Notes under the pieces: generated by a model
Databases searched by the model: none
Seen by the model: only the letters and a program-made list of their open reading frames with translations
What the model was told of the DNA's origin: nothing
Source of the DNA: Piper betle
Lineage: Eukaryota > Streptophyta > Magnoliopsida > Piperales > Piperaceae
NCBI GenBank assembly: GCA_033002965.1
Contig: JAURVB010012602.1
Span: forward strand, 124,001 to 188,000
Direction of reading: 5' to 3'
Length of the DNA stretch: 64,000 bases
Translations under genes and position numbers: made by a program
Part shown: piece by piece, positions 38,240-49,814 of the stretch
Layout of the letters: every line of letters starts with the position of its first letter
Numbering within the stretch: position 1 is the stretch's first letter

Positions 38240-40853
38240 TTAACAAGAAAAATCACTTGCCTGAATGGTATTGTGAGCAAGATATCTTTGTCTGCTTTTA
38301 TGGAAGCTGACATCTACACGTTCCCAGTTCAATTTATTGAGACCTCTGATTATCAGCCCTTCAGTAAATAAGGGGAAAATCATTAGCTCAGCTAACATTT
38401 GATCTCATATTTTACCTTTATTCACTAATGCAGCTATGAGGAAATACAATGAAAACAATTTCTTGTATTTAAACATGTATAGAACTTTATGCATTCCAAT
38501 TATCCTCAATGATTGTGCACACATTTCTCAGATATCAGTTGCCTTCACGATATGAAAAAGCTAGCTCCAAAAACATTTGAGAGCCGCATGATCTTATCAG
38601 GGGGAGAGCGATAGAGAAGGAGAAACTACCTTCTATATCATCTTTTCTGAACTCCTCATCCAATGGTCCATCAAAGCGCCTGCTGACACATTTTCGCAGC
38701 CTCCACATTCACTACATGAGGATACTTCTCATCTATTGGGCGGCGTTGAAGCTGAAAGGGATATTGCTGTGAGGATAACTTAATCCCACCAATTAGAAAT
38801 AAAAAATGATACCATTTACCTTTGGAAGATCATGTTGATGACGAATTGATGCGGTACTCCAACCAACTATGTCTTTAACTGGTCAAGGAACCCAATACAT
38901 TAAAGCATAAACAAATATGATGCCAAAGTGGAAACAAGATGTACAGCATACTCCAGTGACACAAAAGGAAAAAGGATACAATCATAGCGCACATTTGAGT
39001 AGGCAACACGACGTCTGAAGCATTGCAATGCTGACCTAGAGAAAAGAAGACAATTAGAGGACACAAATTGCATAATATTGAAAATAGATGGCAAAACATA
39101 AATCCTACATGAACTTTAAATCTCCATTGTCATTAACCATCTGAATAAGAAGTGGTTGTTGAGCGTTTTCAGTATCTTTAAGGAGGAGATGCCTTCCAGT
39201 TCTCTTAATGATACATGAGCTCCGATGAGCTGTTCGTTCTAAAAGACGGGAACCGCAAAGTATAGGAATCTGTGCACCAAGAGATACTCAACAAATACAG
39301 GTTTTGAACATTTTACACATGCAGTTGCACGAATGCGAAGTCAATAGTTGATATCTAATATCAGCTAAAGCTAGATATAAAAATCATGTCTTGTAATACC
39401 ATGAAAAGAAAAATTACTTGTCTATGACCCCTTGAACCAGCATGCGGTGTAGCGAATGTTATAAAGTTCATGGCCTCCAATCCAACTATTTTTCCTTTTA
39501 TGTTCTCACAGTTTTCAGCTTCATGGTCTCCCCTCTCACAACAAGCCTTCTCATCACAGAGCTGAGAAGCAGGCTTCATTCCATAAAGCCTTCCAATAGC
39601 ATATCTTGCTACTAAACCACCTAATGAGTGAGCAACAAAAGAGATTTTACGAAGCTCAGGTCTCCGTTCAATTACTGAGATCACCTGAGACCAATAAAAA
39701 TACACTTGTAATTGTTGTTGAAGGAAGGAATCTGTCATCAACCACACAGAGAAGGGTAGAACAATGGAAATAAATATTCCACAACCAAAATGGAAACAGG
39801 TTGAGGTTAAAGGACAGTTTTTTAGATATATACCTCTTGTGCTAACCTCTCTCCCATTATGTCAACACCATCCAAAGTCATCAAATAACAATTACATTCA
39901 CTACCTGCACAGTAAGTAGGAAATTCAAATGCATGTGAAGAAGGCTGATGCAACATATCTTCATAATGATATCTACCTCTTGATAGAACTGTGTACCTTC
40001 TTTGTGCATAATAATAACAAAAACGGACGACAGTTTTAGCAGTAAGCTACAGAGAAAAGTATTTTTCAACTAAAAGTAAAAGTGGAAGATGCAAAGAAAG
40101 AATAGGATCCTTCACAAGGATAACTTCCCAAATACATCATAACAACCATGGATAACAATTGGCCACAAATGAAACTAAATCAAACCACAAATTGAACAGA
40201 AACCACGCACTGAAGGAACAGAAGAACTCACAATGACCAACAACATCATTTGGGAATCTTTTAACGATTTCCCTGGCAGCGAATTTCCAATTACTAGAGC
40301 TGCATTAATGAAACAACTCAATTAAGCCTGAGGGAATAAATAAGACTAGTAGCAGAACTGCATTTTTCGATCTACAAGTAGTCTTCCTACAACCACCAAA
40401 TGGTTCATATCTAACCGTTAAAAAAAAACACCAAAGTGTACAAAAGAATCAAATAGATATGTTCTACAATATATGAAGTCTTAAAACTGGCTGATCAAAT
40501 ATTTCAGCAGAGAACAAACTAATAATGGAACAAATGATTCTCCCAAGACCATACATAAGCAAGTATCAGCCACAATTTGCACAGAAATTGTTCAATGCTA
40601 TATTTCTCAGTGCCATTCCTAAGAAGGTGGCCACCAACATGAAAATCAAATAAATAAATAAACAAAACAAAACAAACCTTCCGATGATACCATTGACAAA
40701 GACGACGAGATGGGTCGGATTCCGGGGCCCTCGACCAGCATCTACAGCCTCCCACTCCACGTTCCTCCCAACACCCGGAACCTCGACCTCCTCCTTCACT
40801 CCACATCCAAAACACGCTTTCCCGGAGCCAAACCGCACCCTCGACCTCCCCAT
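38240..40853 (-). CDS. DUF676-type putative serine esterase (alpha/beta hydrolase)
   Basis: A lipase-like alpha/beta hydrolase of the DUF676 family; the substrate is not known from sequence. Exons on the minus strand: 40678-40853, 40238-40299, 39834-39904, 39418-39684, 39109-39269, 38980-39035, 38820-38872, 38630-38751 and 38240-38358. The start is the ATG before GRSRVRFGSG. Then come HLVVFVNGIIG (strand with the oxyanion-hole region), TLDGVDIMGERLAQE, and the nucleophile elbow FVAHSLGGLVARYAIGRLY with catalytic Ser in GHSLGG-like AHSLGG. FATPHAGSRG, LLLKDTENAQQPLL, YSNVRYDYIVGWSTASIR and ERVDVSFHKSRQRYLAHNTI follow. About 360 residues. Odd: exon 8 changes frame at the A4 run 38691-38694 (one base too many relative to the flanking conserved frames), giving an early stop if real. 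The 3' end is uncertain: translation may stop at 38240 or a GC donor (CAG/GCAAGT) may lead to a further exon. Confidence 0.88.
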
Positions 40854-42041
40854 TTGATGCCCAATCTCACAAATCTATAACCAAGCTCCTTCTTTTCCAC
40901 CAAATTTGCCGTACCTAAGCTTCGACAGAGTCTCTCATTTGCAACCTTGATTGCCCATCGTCTTGGAGGCTAAATAAGCGGAAATGGCGGCGGGGAAGGA
41001 GAAGAAGAAGAAGAAGGGGAAGATTCGGGAGACGGGACGCAGACGGCAATGGCCAACCATCTGTGCTTTGGTTTCTTGAGAAGTGGGAAAAGGCGACGTC
41101 TTTTTCAACCCTCTTTGGTAGGAGGAGTCGCCGCGGCGGCGGAGGCGGCGGCTGAGGTGGTGGTCGCTGGTGACGCGCCCGCAGGGAGTTGGCGGGGGCG
41201 GGGAAGTCCACGGTGGCAGTCGGAGTTTGGTGGGGCCTCTGCTACCAGTACCAACACTAAACTCCGATTACACCATGGATTATCTATCTTAAGCAATCAA
41301 TAATCATTCAACCATTTTAATTTTAATTTTAATTTTAATTGTATTTTTTTGTAATTATATTTATTTATTTATTTATATTCTCTAAATTTTGGTAGACGGT
41401 TGAACAATTTCAAAATTATAATTTATTATTAATGCATGCTTGTTATAATCGACCACTTTAATAATTATTATTTGTTTGCCACTTTTTTGCAGGTATAATT
41501 AAAAGACAAAGTTTGTATCACTTATATAGCAATATTAACATGTAAATCTACCTGTCCGTCTCGTCTAGCCTATAATCATCCATTTCATCTTTATAATCCA
41601 AAAGTTCACATTAAAAACACTTGATACAAGAATATTAATGGTTGTTAATATTAATTGTTTTTTAATTAAAATTAATTCTAAAAAATAATTAATTGACAGC
41701 CAATAATTATATTAGGTTAAAGCAATTAGTTTTTTTAAAAAAATCCGGCCCACTATCCAGTAATTCCTACAATCCATTACCATAAATTTGCGCAATTGCA
41801 TTGTATATGTATATTATATATATTTTTGACGGAATTGTACTGTATTTGAAAGAAATTTTAGAATCGAGAATAAGTGGCAACCGATATGAATAGACGAGTA
41901 AAAAGGAAGAATAATCGGTTTTTTTTCAAGGCAACTAAATATTTTACAACATAGGAAGTAGTACAGAAGTCATAGATACATCTCTAAAATTGAGCCCATG
42001 ACTAGCTGCATCCCGGCCAAAAGAAGAGCAAGGACATTACT
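40854..42041. other. intergenic region
   Basis: 40.85-41.25 kb is the GC-rich 5' side of the esterase, with CGGCGG repeats that open chance frames on both strands. The rest is AT-rich without recognised features. Confidence 0.5.
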
Positions 42042-42384
42042 AAGGGTACTAATTGAGCAAGCGAGCCGAGTTTAATTTGTATTTGAACTTGGCTCGAATA
42101 GTTCGAAACTCGTTTAAATTCGACTCGAGATCAAATAAGTTTTGAACATACATGATCGAGTTCGACTCGAATATCTTTTTGTGTTCGAGCTCGACTTGAG
42201 CTCGAATACACTTAAACTGTTTAATTCTCCCGAGCTTGAACCCAACTCATTCATGAGCTCGAAACCAGCTCGATTGAAAATCAAAAGTACCTCACTTAAA
42301 AAAATTATAATCAATGTAGATTGAACGCATTACTTTGAGGCATCAACTTTAATACTTACCATCTCAACTATCTCATTTCTTTAT

Positions 42385-42426
<42 letters not shown>

Positions 42427-42639
42427 AAAATTATATATATTATTTTATTGAGTCGAGCTACAAGTCAAGTAAAGCTCGAGTTATAACCGAGTCGAGTCAA
42501 GTCGAACACGACATTACTCAAGCTCAACTTGTAAGATTCGAATTCGAGCTCGAACATTTAAATATCGAGTTTCGAGTCAAGTCAAATCGAGCTGAATGCT
42601 AAATGCTCACGAGCTGACTCGCTCAATTAGCAACCCTAA
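42042..42639. mobile_element. hAT-type MITE, second
   Basis: About 598 bp. Left end AAGGGTACTAATTGAGCAAG; right end, read inwards, TTAGGGTTGCTAATTGAGCG, giving imperfect terminal inverted repeats sharing AGGGT..CTAATTGAGC. Flanks are ACATTACT (42034-42041) and ACATTACC (42640-42647), an 8-bp target duplication with one mismatch. The interior is rich in CGAGCTCGA/GAGTCGAG words and includes a (TA)n stretch at 42391-42421. No ORF. Confidence 0.78.
42391..42421. repeat. (AT)n microsatellite inside a MITE
   Basis: About 31 nt of uninterrupted AT repeat within the second hAT-type MITE. Confidence 0.95.
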
Positions 42640-43809
42640 ACATTACCATTCTTTGGCTTCCAAAAACTTCTTTACATAATTGTATTTGAACCTTCTTTAC
42701 ATAATCCTAAAATGAAGACAAATGTGAATTCTCTGAGAAGAAAAATTATTAGGTGGAGGGTCGAGTTGCACGCTCCGTTATAAAGTACAATAACGTCTTT
42801 ACATCCGTTATATGCTATACCCACACCACCATACTCGTCAAAGACATTTTTAAACAAAATTAGGAATTAAGCATGCAATAGATAATACCTTCAAACAATG
42901 TAAGAGCTTACAAAGTGATGGCTCCATTTCCAAGTAACGGTTCCAACAAAAAATGATCTATATTTTTTATGATTCTAGAACTTCTAACTTTCACAATTCT
43001 AGAATTGCAATAGGAGAGTCAATTCAAAGTTCAATTTTTAAAATTAAACACAGACTTTGTCATAATCTGAAACAACCAAAGTCCACAAACGTTGGGCTTT
43101 TTATATCACAACGTAGCTAGCGGTACTACCTGAAAAAACGTAACTAATGGTATCAAATAACATGTAAATAATACCCATCAAAGGCATTGGCTTTTCTTCA
43201 CATTAGTCTATAATAATACACTCCCAAATTAGACCGAGTTGACCGTCCATTTAATAATTTTTCACTCGATCATTTCCATGGGATGGCGACAATTCATAGT
43301 GATCATATAATTTCTCACATAACACAATAAATGGCGATGAGTTATTCTGAAAATAAAAGTTAATTCTTCTGAAATAACAACCAAACAAGAATTATCAAAC
43401 GTCATTATTGATAAGCATAATATTCGTCAAAAGATTATGACACTTGCATGTGACATTTGTACCCTCAAACCGTATAGAAGACGCCGCCTTCATAAGGTAA
43501 ATTTACAAAAACTTACAAAAGAAAATTGCTTGATGGGTAGGTCAATGAAACAGCATAAGATCATCTGGCTCATGGATTAGCTCATCAAGTACATTGCCAC
43601 CAAGAATATTCATATTATTCTAGTTACAACGTGATGAAAACTCTAGAAGCAGCAAGACAATGTCTGAAAACAACCTGAAGGATGCAATTTCACGTGTTTT
43701 ACGCATGATCAAGATATTAAGCCATTTATCTCACCTATCACACCTTGGGTACGTATATGTCATTGCACCCAAGCCCCCAACAATATCCACCAATTTTCCA
43801 AAATCCATT
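42640..43809. other. intergenic region
   Basis: AT-rich DNA downstream of VPS45 with its presumed 3' UTR near 43.6-43.8 kb. No other gene was recognised. Confidence 0.5.
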
Positions 43810-46800
43810 TCAAACTGCATTGCTGTTGGACCGGATGATCCTTTGGGCCTCTTCCAAATCCTTCAGAAATCTGTTAGATAAGGAAAAACCAGTACGTGAA
43901 ATATCATACCAAACACTAAATACAATAAGATAATCTTTCACATCAAGAAGAAACAATAGTTTGATAATTAACCACCTCTTGGAATTTAGAATGACAGATC
44001 CACCAAGTATAAAGCGTGTTCCAGAATTAGAGGCATTCTGCAAAGCCACAGTACGAGCTTCCTCATAGGTTGTTCCACCAACAATGAAAATCACCACCTC
44101 TTGAGGCCTGCACAAGTAGAAGCTCTATCACACACACACAAAAAAGAGAATATGCAAGAACTTTTAATTCATTAAAACTAAATACAATATCCTCTACAAC
44201 CCCCAAACCTATAGGATAGCAAAAGATAACTAAATAAGAAGAACCGGAAAACAAGGAGGCCGATGGGATGAGGAACAAAATTATACAGCTTATTTTTTAA
44301 TTTGATAATGTCTTTAAATATGCCATCAACTCTCTGCTTTTTCAGAGAAATATCAACAATAAACATCCATGAATGTTTGCAAGGTTAAGAGTATAAGTCT
44401 TCTCTGTTTTGATAAACCTTCAAGGAAAATAGCACACCTGCCCTGCTGAAAGTGATTTCCAATAAATGGATAGTCCATGTCTTTAAGACGACTCTTGGTA
44501 ATACTTTCCATTGTTTGGAATAGAAGAGGCTGATGTTGCGTATAAACATTCTCCACTCCCTAAGATACACAGGTAAAGGTGGTGTGATTGACACTGGTAA
44601 ATATAGCCTAAGAACAAAATTCTAACATTAGTAAAGAACAGACCTTAAGGCCACGAGCCATGTTGCGAGCAATATTCAACAAATCTCGATTACCATACAG
44701 ATCACCTGTTCTTTTATCTGCACCAGCTTGTCTTAAAAGGAATTGAACAAGCTATTTCAAATAAGGAAGGAACCATAAATAAACCATGTTAGAAACCTTC
44801 AATAGGAGAATACAGCAAGAAGAATTATTGACTAGTAACCAGAGAAGATTAACAATGATAACCAAGGTACTCAAGTTTACTCCAACATTCAGTAGAAATG
44901 ATGTTGAAATTTTTTACTCCTACTTTTACTGAAAGTCACCTTACCTGTAGTCTGATTTAAAATAAGCAATATGATCCCATTCGCACTAAAAGAAAACAGA
45001 TAGCAATATTTAAACAAACAAAATGTCTAGAAGCATTACAAGCATACTTTCGAGCCAATTGACAATTGTGTAAACTTCTCATTACCACTATGTACTCTTT
45101 ATCATTACCAAAAAATCATCCAACAAATAAGTGCTATTAATTCACTTCAATTATTATCATAATAAAAATGAACTGGGTTATTAGATATTAGGCCACAACA
45201 AATCTGGCAATATGTCAACAAATAATTGGGAAACTATACAATCAGCAACAGATGTATACACAGCACAATATTGTTGAATTAAATTGATCCAATCATCACA
45301 AACTAGATAATATTTTTCAAAAAACAAAGGTTTTTCCAAACCATTTGTATTTTCCCTATGAAAAATTCTCATATAATAAAATCCATTACCACAACACATC
45401 TAAAACTAGATCAACCAACAATAACATATCAATCATATAATAAAAAATATTATGGAAGTTACATTACACCAGGCTTGTATGTAGGAGACTTTGAAGCAAG
45501 TTTGTTGACAAGCTGCATCAGTTGAACGGGACTCTCTTTCTCATACCGCAAAGCATACAGCAGGACCAGACGTAATCGGTCCAAGTCGGATATATCATCA
45601 TCATTTAAAAGCTTATTGACAGCCTACAATAAGAGAAGTCAACATAAACAACATTATCCTAACAATTCATTTTCATTTTTCTTACAATTTAAAGACAAGT
45701 ACCAAGGTCATAATTTTGCTAAGAATGCTCATCTAGGTGACTTTAACTTCCGTATTCTGATAAATGAATATAGAGTTAGGACGCAAGGGAGTGCATAATA
45801 ATGTCTATATTTACCCCATGGTTTTCACCGGTGAGATATTATAATAATAATAATGAAGAAGTAAATAAAAGGGATCAAAGATTTATATTGAAAGAACACC
45901 TATTACCTCAAAAGCTGTCACCTGTCCACTATTACAAGCAAGTTCTTGTTCTGTTTGTGAAACTAACATAAGCTTGCTCTCTTGAACAATCCTGCTCATT
46001 TCTGCCACAATTGTCACGTGTTTGGACACATTTCCATGCTGCTCACGGTACTTCGGATAATTATCCACAAATTTGGCCATGTCCTCTACAGTGACAAATT
46101 ATAACAATTAATCGAAAATAGCAGATAAGAGCAGGTATATTTATATGGGAAAAGGAATGTACACATTTCTTCTAACCGATAGTTTGTATGTTCTGGTTGC
46201 TTTTTGAAATCAATTGAAACTCATCCGTCAACCTTTTAATGTTCATTCCCAAATCTCCAAAATTTTCAAACATATTTGCTCTATAAAAATCATCCTGCTC
46301 AGATGATAGTACCACCTCCTGCAAATAAATTATCAGTCAAAATATAAGAGATCACATATTTCTCCTCAAAAGCATATTAAATACAGCCACCACATCTAAC
46401 CTGTAAGTCTTTACGAGGCTTAGCAATGGTATGTAGAGCAACTCTGTTATCATGAATGCCAATCAGCTCATGTACCATAGCCTATAAACCCATTTGTCAG
46501 TTTTAGGAGATAAACATGTCAATGACAAAAACCATCAGAGTCAGATGGGATTGAAAGAGGACGAAAGTGTACCTGATATGTCCATTGATTAAGCAGTGGT
46601 GTAACTGGATCCTCCCTTCGATCAATTACAAGTAATAATGAAGAAGTTTCAGTTCTTCTAAAATCAAAAAGCCCACTTTCTTGCTCATACATACGTTTCT
46701 GCAGATAATGCAAAAGGAAATAACAAATTAGGGTGATACAAACGCCAAAAAGTAACAAAAATGATGCAGAAGAAAGGATTCACTCTAACAGTCATCAAAA

Positions 46801-48451
46801 AAGTCACGTTAAATCATGCAGAAAGGCTGATCAATAAAGAGCAAAAATTATAGCACGCTCACAGCTGATTCCTGTGCAATTCTCTTTGCAACATCTGATG
46901 TTTTCTGGTATCGGATAATTGGTCTCCGCTTTAGAGCCAAGAAAATGGATGTAATGCCATCCACAGCTCTCCCACAGAAGTACTGCAGATTTGGAGGATC
47001 TATAACAGCTGGAAGCATGTACATATAATTCAAATTCACATTTAATGTGAAATGAAAAGGATCAACGGCAACAACATCAGCATAAAATTCCTGCAAGAAA
47101 GTAGGCATAAAATTACAAGAATTCATAAAGTCACAATATACATGCGAAATAAATAATTACAAATATGCATACAACAATCAAGTGTGCAAAAGAATTGAGT
47201 GGTTGAAAGGATCCAAGTACTGGATCCAATTATGCTGGAACTAGTGGAAAAAATAATGATTCACTAATAAATGTGGCATAGAATCAATTTCTAAGTGATG
47301 AACTAGTGAAGCAAGTATATTAATCCTTCTAGCAAGCAAGCTGCAATTAAAGAGTATATTTGTGTGGATGAATAAATTTGCAAAGCCATACTTAGAGTAT
47401 TTTTTTAAAAAATGTTACCTGCACTTGCTGAACCACTTCATGTTCATCACTGTCGGCAAGAATTCGAATTTGGTCTGTGGTCAATATGTTAGAGAAAACT
47501 GCAGTGTGAAAAAGATTTGTGTGAGACATTCAAACTGAACAACCAAATACTGTAAAAGAAAACTACATCCAGGCAATTGTCAATGTAAACCAATTCCTGA
47601 ATGAGGTACTTCAGAGCCATACAGAGGTGGTAATCTCCAAATCTTGGATTAGCTAACTGCCTACGCAGATGTTGAATGTTCTCCGATGTAGGGCGTGAAA
47701 GTACACCGCTTTCATGTGTAACATGGGTTCTGCAGGTGTGAAGTCCACCTTTTCAACTAAAAATATTTCCTTCTTATTTAATTCAGACTGCGAATATACC
47801 ACACTCACAATGCTAACCTGAGTAAATCAGAGAAGGATGTATTATTAGTAAGTATACAATTTCACAATGAAAAAAAAAAAGAGCTCAAAGTGACGTTGTG
47901 CAAGTGAAAACAAAAATGACAGTTTTGTAGAGCAACAAAGATGGCTAATCCCTCAAAATTCAAAATTAAAAGTAGAATACTGAACACACCAACGCTACGT
48001 CATATTTAATACAAAGAAACTTTATTTCCTTACAATTTTAAAAGATATCCTAGAAAAAACTGAGCAGATCAACTATACAAAGACTGTTTGTAGGATAAAT
48101 CCGCTCAAAAATAGCTATTAATTCCAAACTGTTCAAAATCTTCCTCATATTCCAGCCACATAGCAGTTACCACTGGTACACGGTCAAGCAGTTTCCGATG
48201 TAAAATGCAAGCAATGAACAAGAACAAGTTTGTGGTCATCAACACAATAACATTATAGCCAAGTTAGTATCACAAACAAATCAACCACACATACAGAAAA
48301 AAAGAAAAAAGAAATTGCATCCAACCCACTAAAAAAACAAACATAAGGAAAAAGAGGAACAACCGTCTGCGAATCAAGGATGAGAGTCTTCATGCCGGAG
48401 ATGTCCTGCACCATCCTCGATACATAATCACATAGCAGATATAAGCACCAT
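43810..48451 (-). CDS. VPS45: VPS45, Sec1/Munc18 vesicle-fusion protein, damaged 5' end
   Basis: Binds TLG2/SYP4-type syntaxins at the trans-Golgi network and promotes SNARE assembly for vacuolar and endosomal traffic. Exons on the minus strand: 48364-48451, 47623-47817, 47419-47498, 46863-47090, 46573-46698, 46401-46481, 46177-46318, 45907-46085, 45468-45623, 44644-44751, 44438-44559, 43976-44107 and 43810-43870. They cover the family end to end (MVQDISGMKTLILDSQT; FLALKRRPIIRYQKTSD; LLLVIDRREDPVTPLLNQWT; VSQTEQELAC; RPQEVVIFIVGGTTYEEA; FLKDLEEAQRI), about 560 residues. All later exons join in phase with GT..AG borders. Damage: the expected first codons (MVLISA, ATG 48449-48451) are out of frame with DYVSRMVQD, so translation may start at 48414. 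Exon 2 loses one base near 47696 (VYF then RPTSEN), which would cause a stop. The gene is either recently broken or misassembled at two points. Confidence 0.9.
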
Positions 48452-49809
48452 CTGAATCCGCAGAAACCACTATGCAATCACCCAGAGCTCAAAGCTCGCG
48501 TACCGGATGGTGGATGATGTATCCACGGTGCGGGGGTGGAGGGAAAGGCGCCGAGGCGGTGTCGATGGGATGAAGCGAGACGAAGGGCGGCGGCGCTGCG
48601 GCGGTCCGGCCGGCGGGGCGGAGGTTGGAAAATGCGGACGCGGTTGCGGAGATCGAAGAAGACGGAGCTGCCGTCTACGGACCCGCAATCGGTCAAGACC
48701 TGGCGTACCCGCTTCCACCCGTATACAAACATTTTCTTTAATATAATGAAATATACAACAAGCTAATGTTTCAGTGACGGGATTTTCCCATATTAAGGTT
48801 TACATATCTAACATAAGGTAATTCTTTTGATATAGTCAAAGGATGTAATTCTTTTATACGAGAAATACGCGTACATAGTTAAATATATCCTTCAACGGGA
48901 AAATAATAAATTAAAATACAACCATTCGGGGCATCGGCTGTGCGGATTGAAAGGATGAATTTAATGTGAGTGATTGGATTAAATGTGTTATGTCCGTGTC
49001 ATCGTTCACGTTAAAAAATTTGTGACGGCCTTCTCTTGTATCCTTTTTATAGTGCGTCGTTATCTCTCTTGTTTCTTTCTTCTCTGCCTTCTTCTTTAAT
49101 CTTCGTTCCTTCGTCATTGTTGGTTATTATCATGTTTTTCGTCTAAGCTCGTTTATTGAGAGTGAAAGAGTATGACATTGTTGACATTAAAGGTTAGTGG
49201 AATACCTTTATTTTACACAGCTTGTTATTTACCGTTTAGAAGTGGGTAATGGGAGGTTGTACAATTCGCATACATAGCTTTATGCACAATTAATGGTAGA
49301 GGTGGTTGGGTGGATTGAAGTGATTATTGTGGGTGATGATGTACGTTGTTTGGTGGTCGTGAAAATAAATAGTTAGAGGAAGATGAGGTCAGGTAGATTG
49401 TCTGGGAGGTATGTATGTGTATAAAAGGAGTTGAAGTGGCTATGTGGTAGACGGTTGGTGTTGTATAGTTGCATTTGTATGTTATTTGGGAGGTGTATAT
49501 GGGTAAAAAAGAGTTGAAGTTACTATTATGGTATATTGTGAAGAAAGATAGTAGAGTGTTTGTGTTATATAGTCACATTTCTATGTCGTTTTTGGTCTTT
49601 ATCGATATATTGGTATACTAGTGCGCAGAGAGACGTCATATTCAACGTTGTCGAGTATGGTATTAATGAAGATGACCCTCTATCGGAAAGACTGTGATAT
49701 AAAACTTAAAACGTTGCTCTCTATCTTCAAAAGAGAAGTTTTTACATACTACAGATAGTAATGAGGATCAGGAAGCCACATTTGACAAATATATGACTAT
49801 TGTGACACA
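48452..49809. other. intergenic region
   Basis: 48.45-48.73 kb is GC-rich and is probably the VPS45 5' UTR and promoter. The rest is AT-rich with no gene recognised. It ends at the target site of the LTR retrotransposon. Confidence 0.5.
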
Positions 49810-49814
49810 CATAG

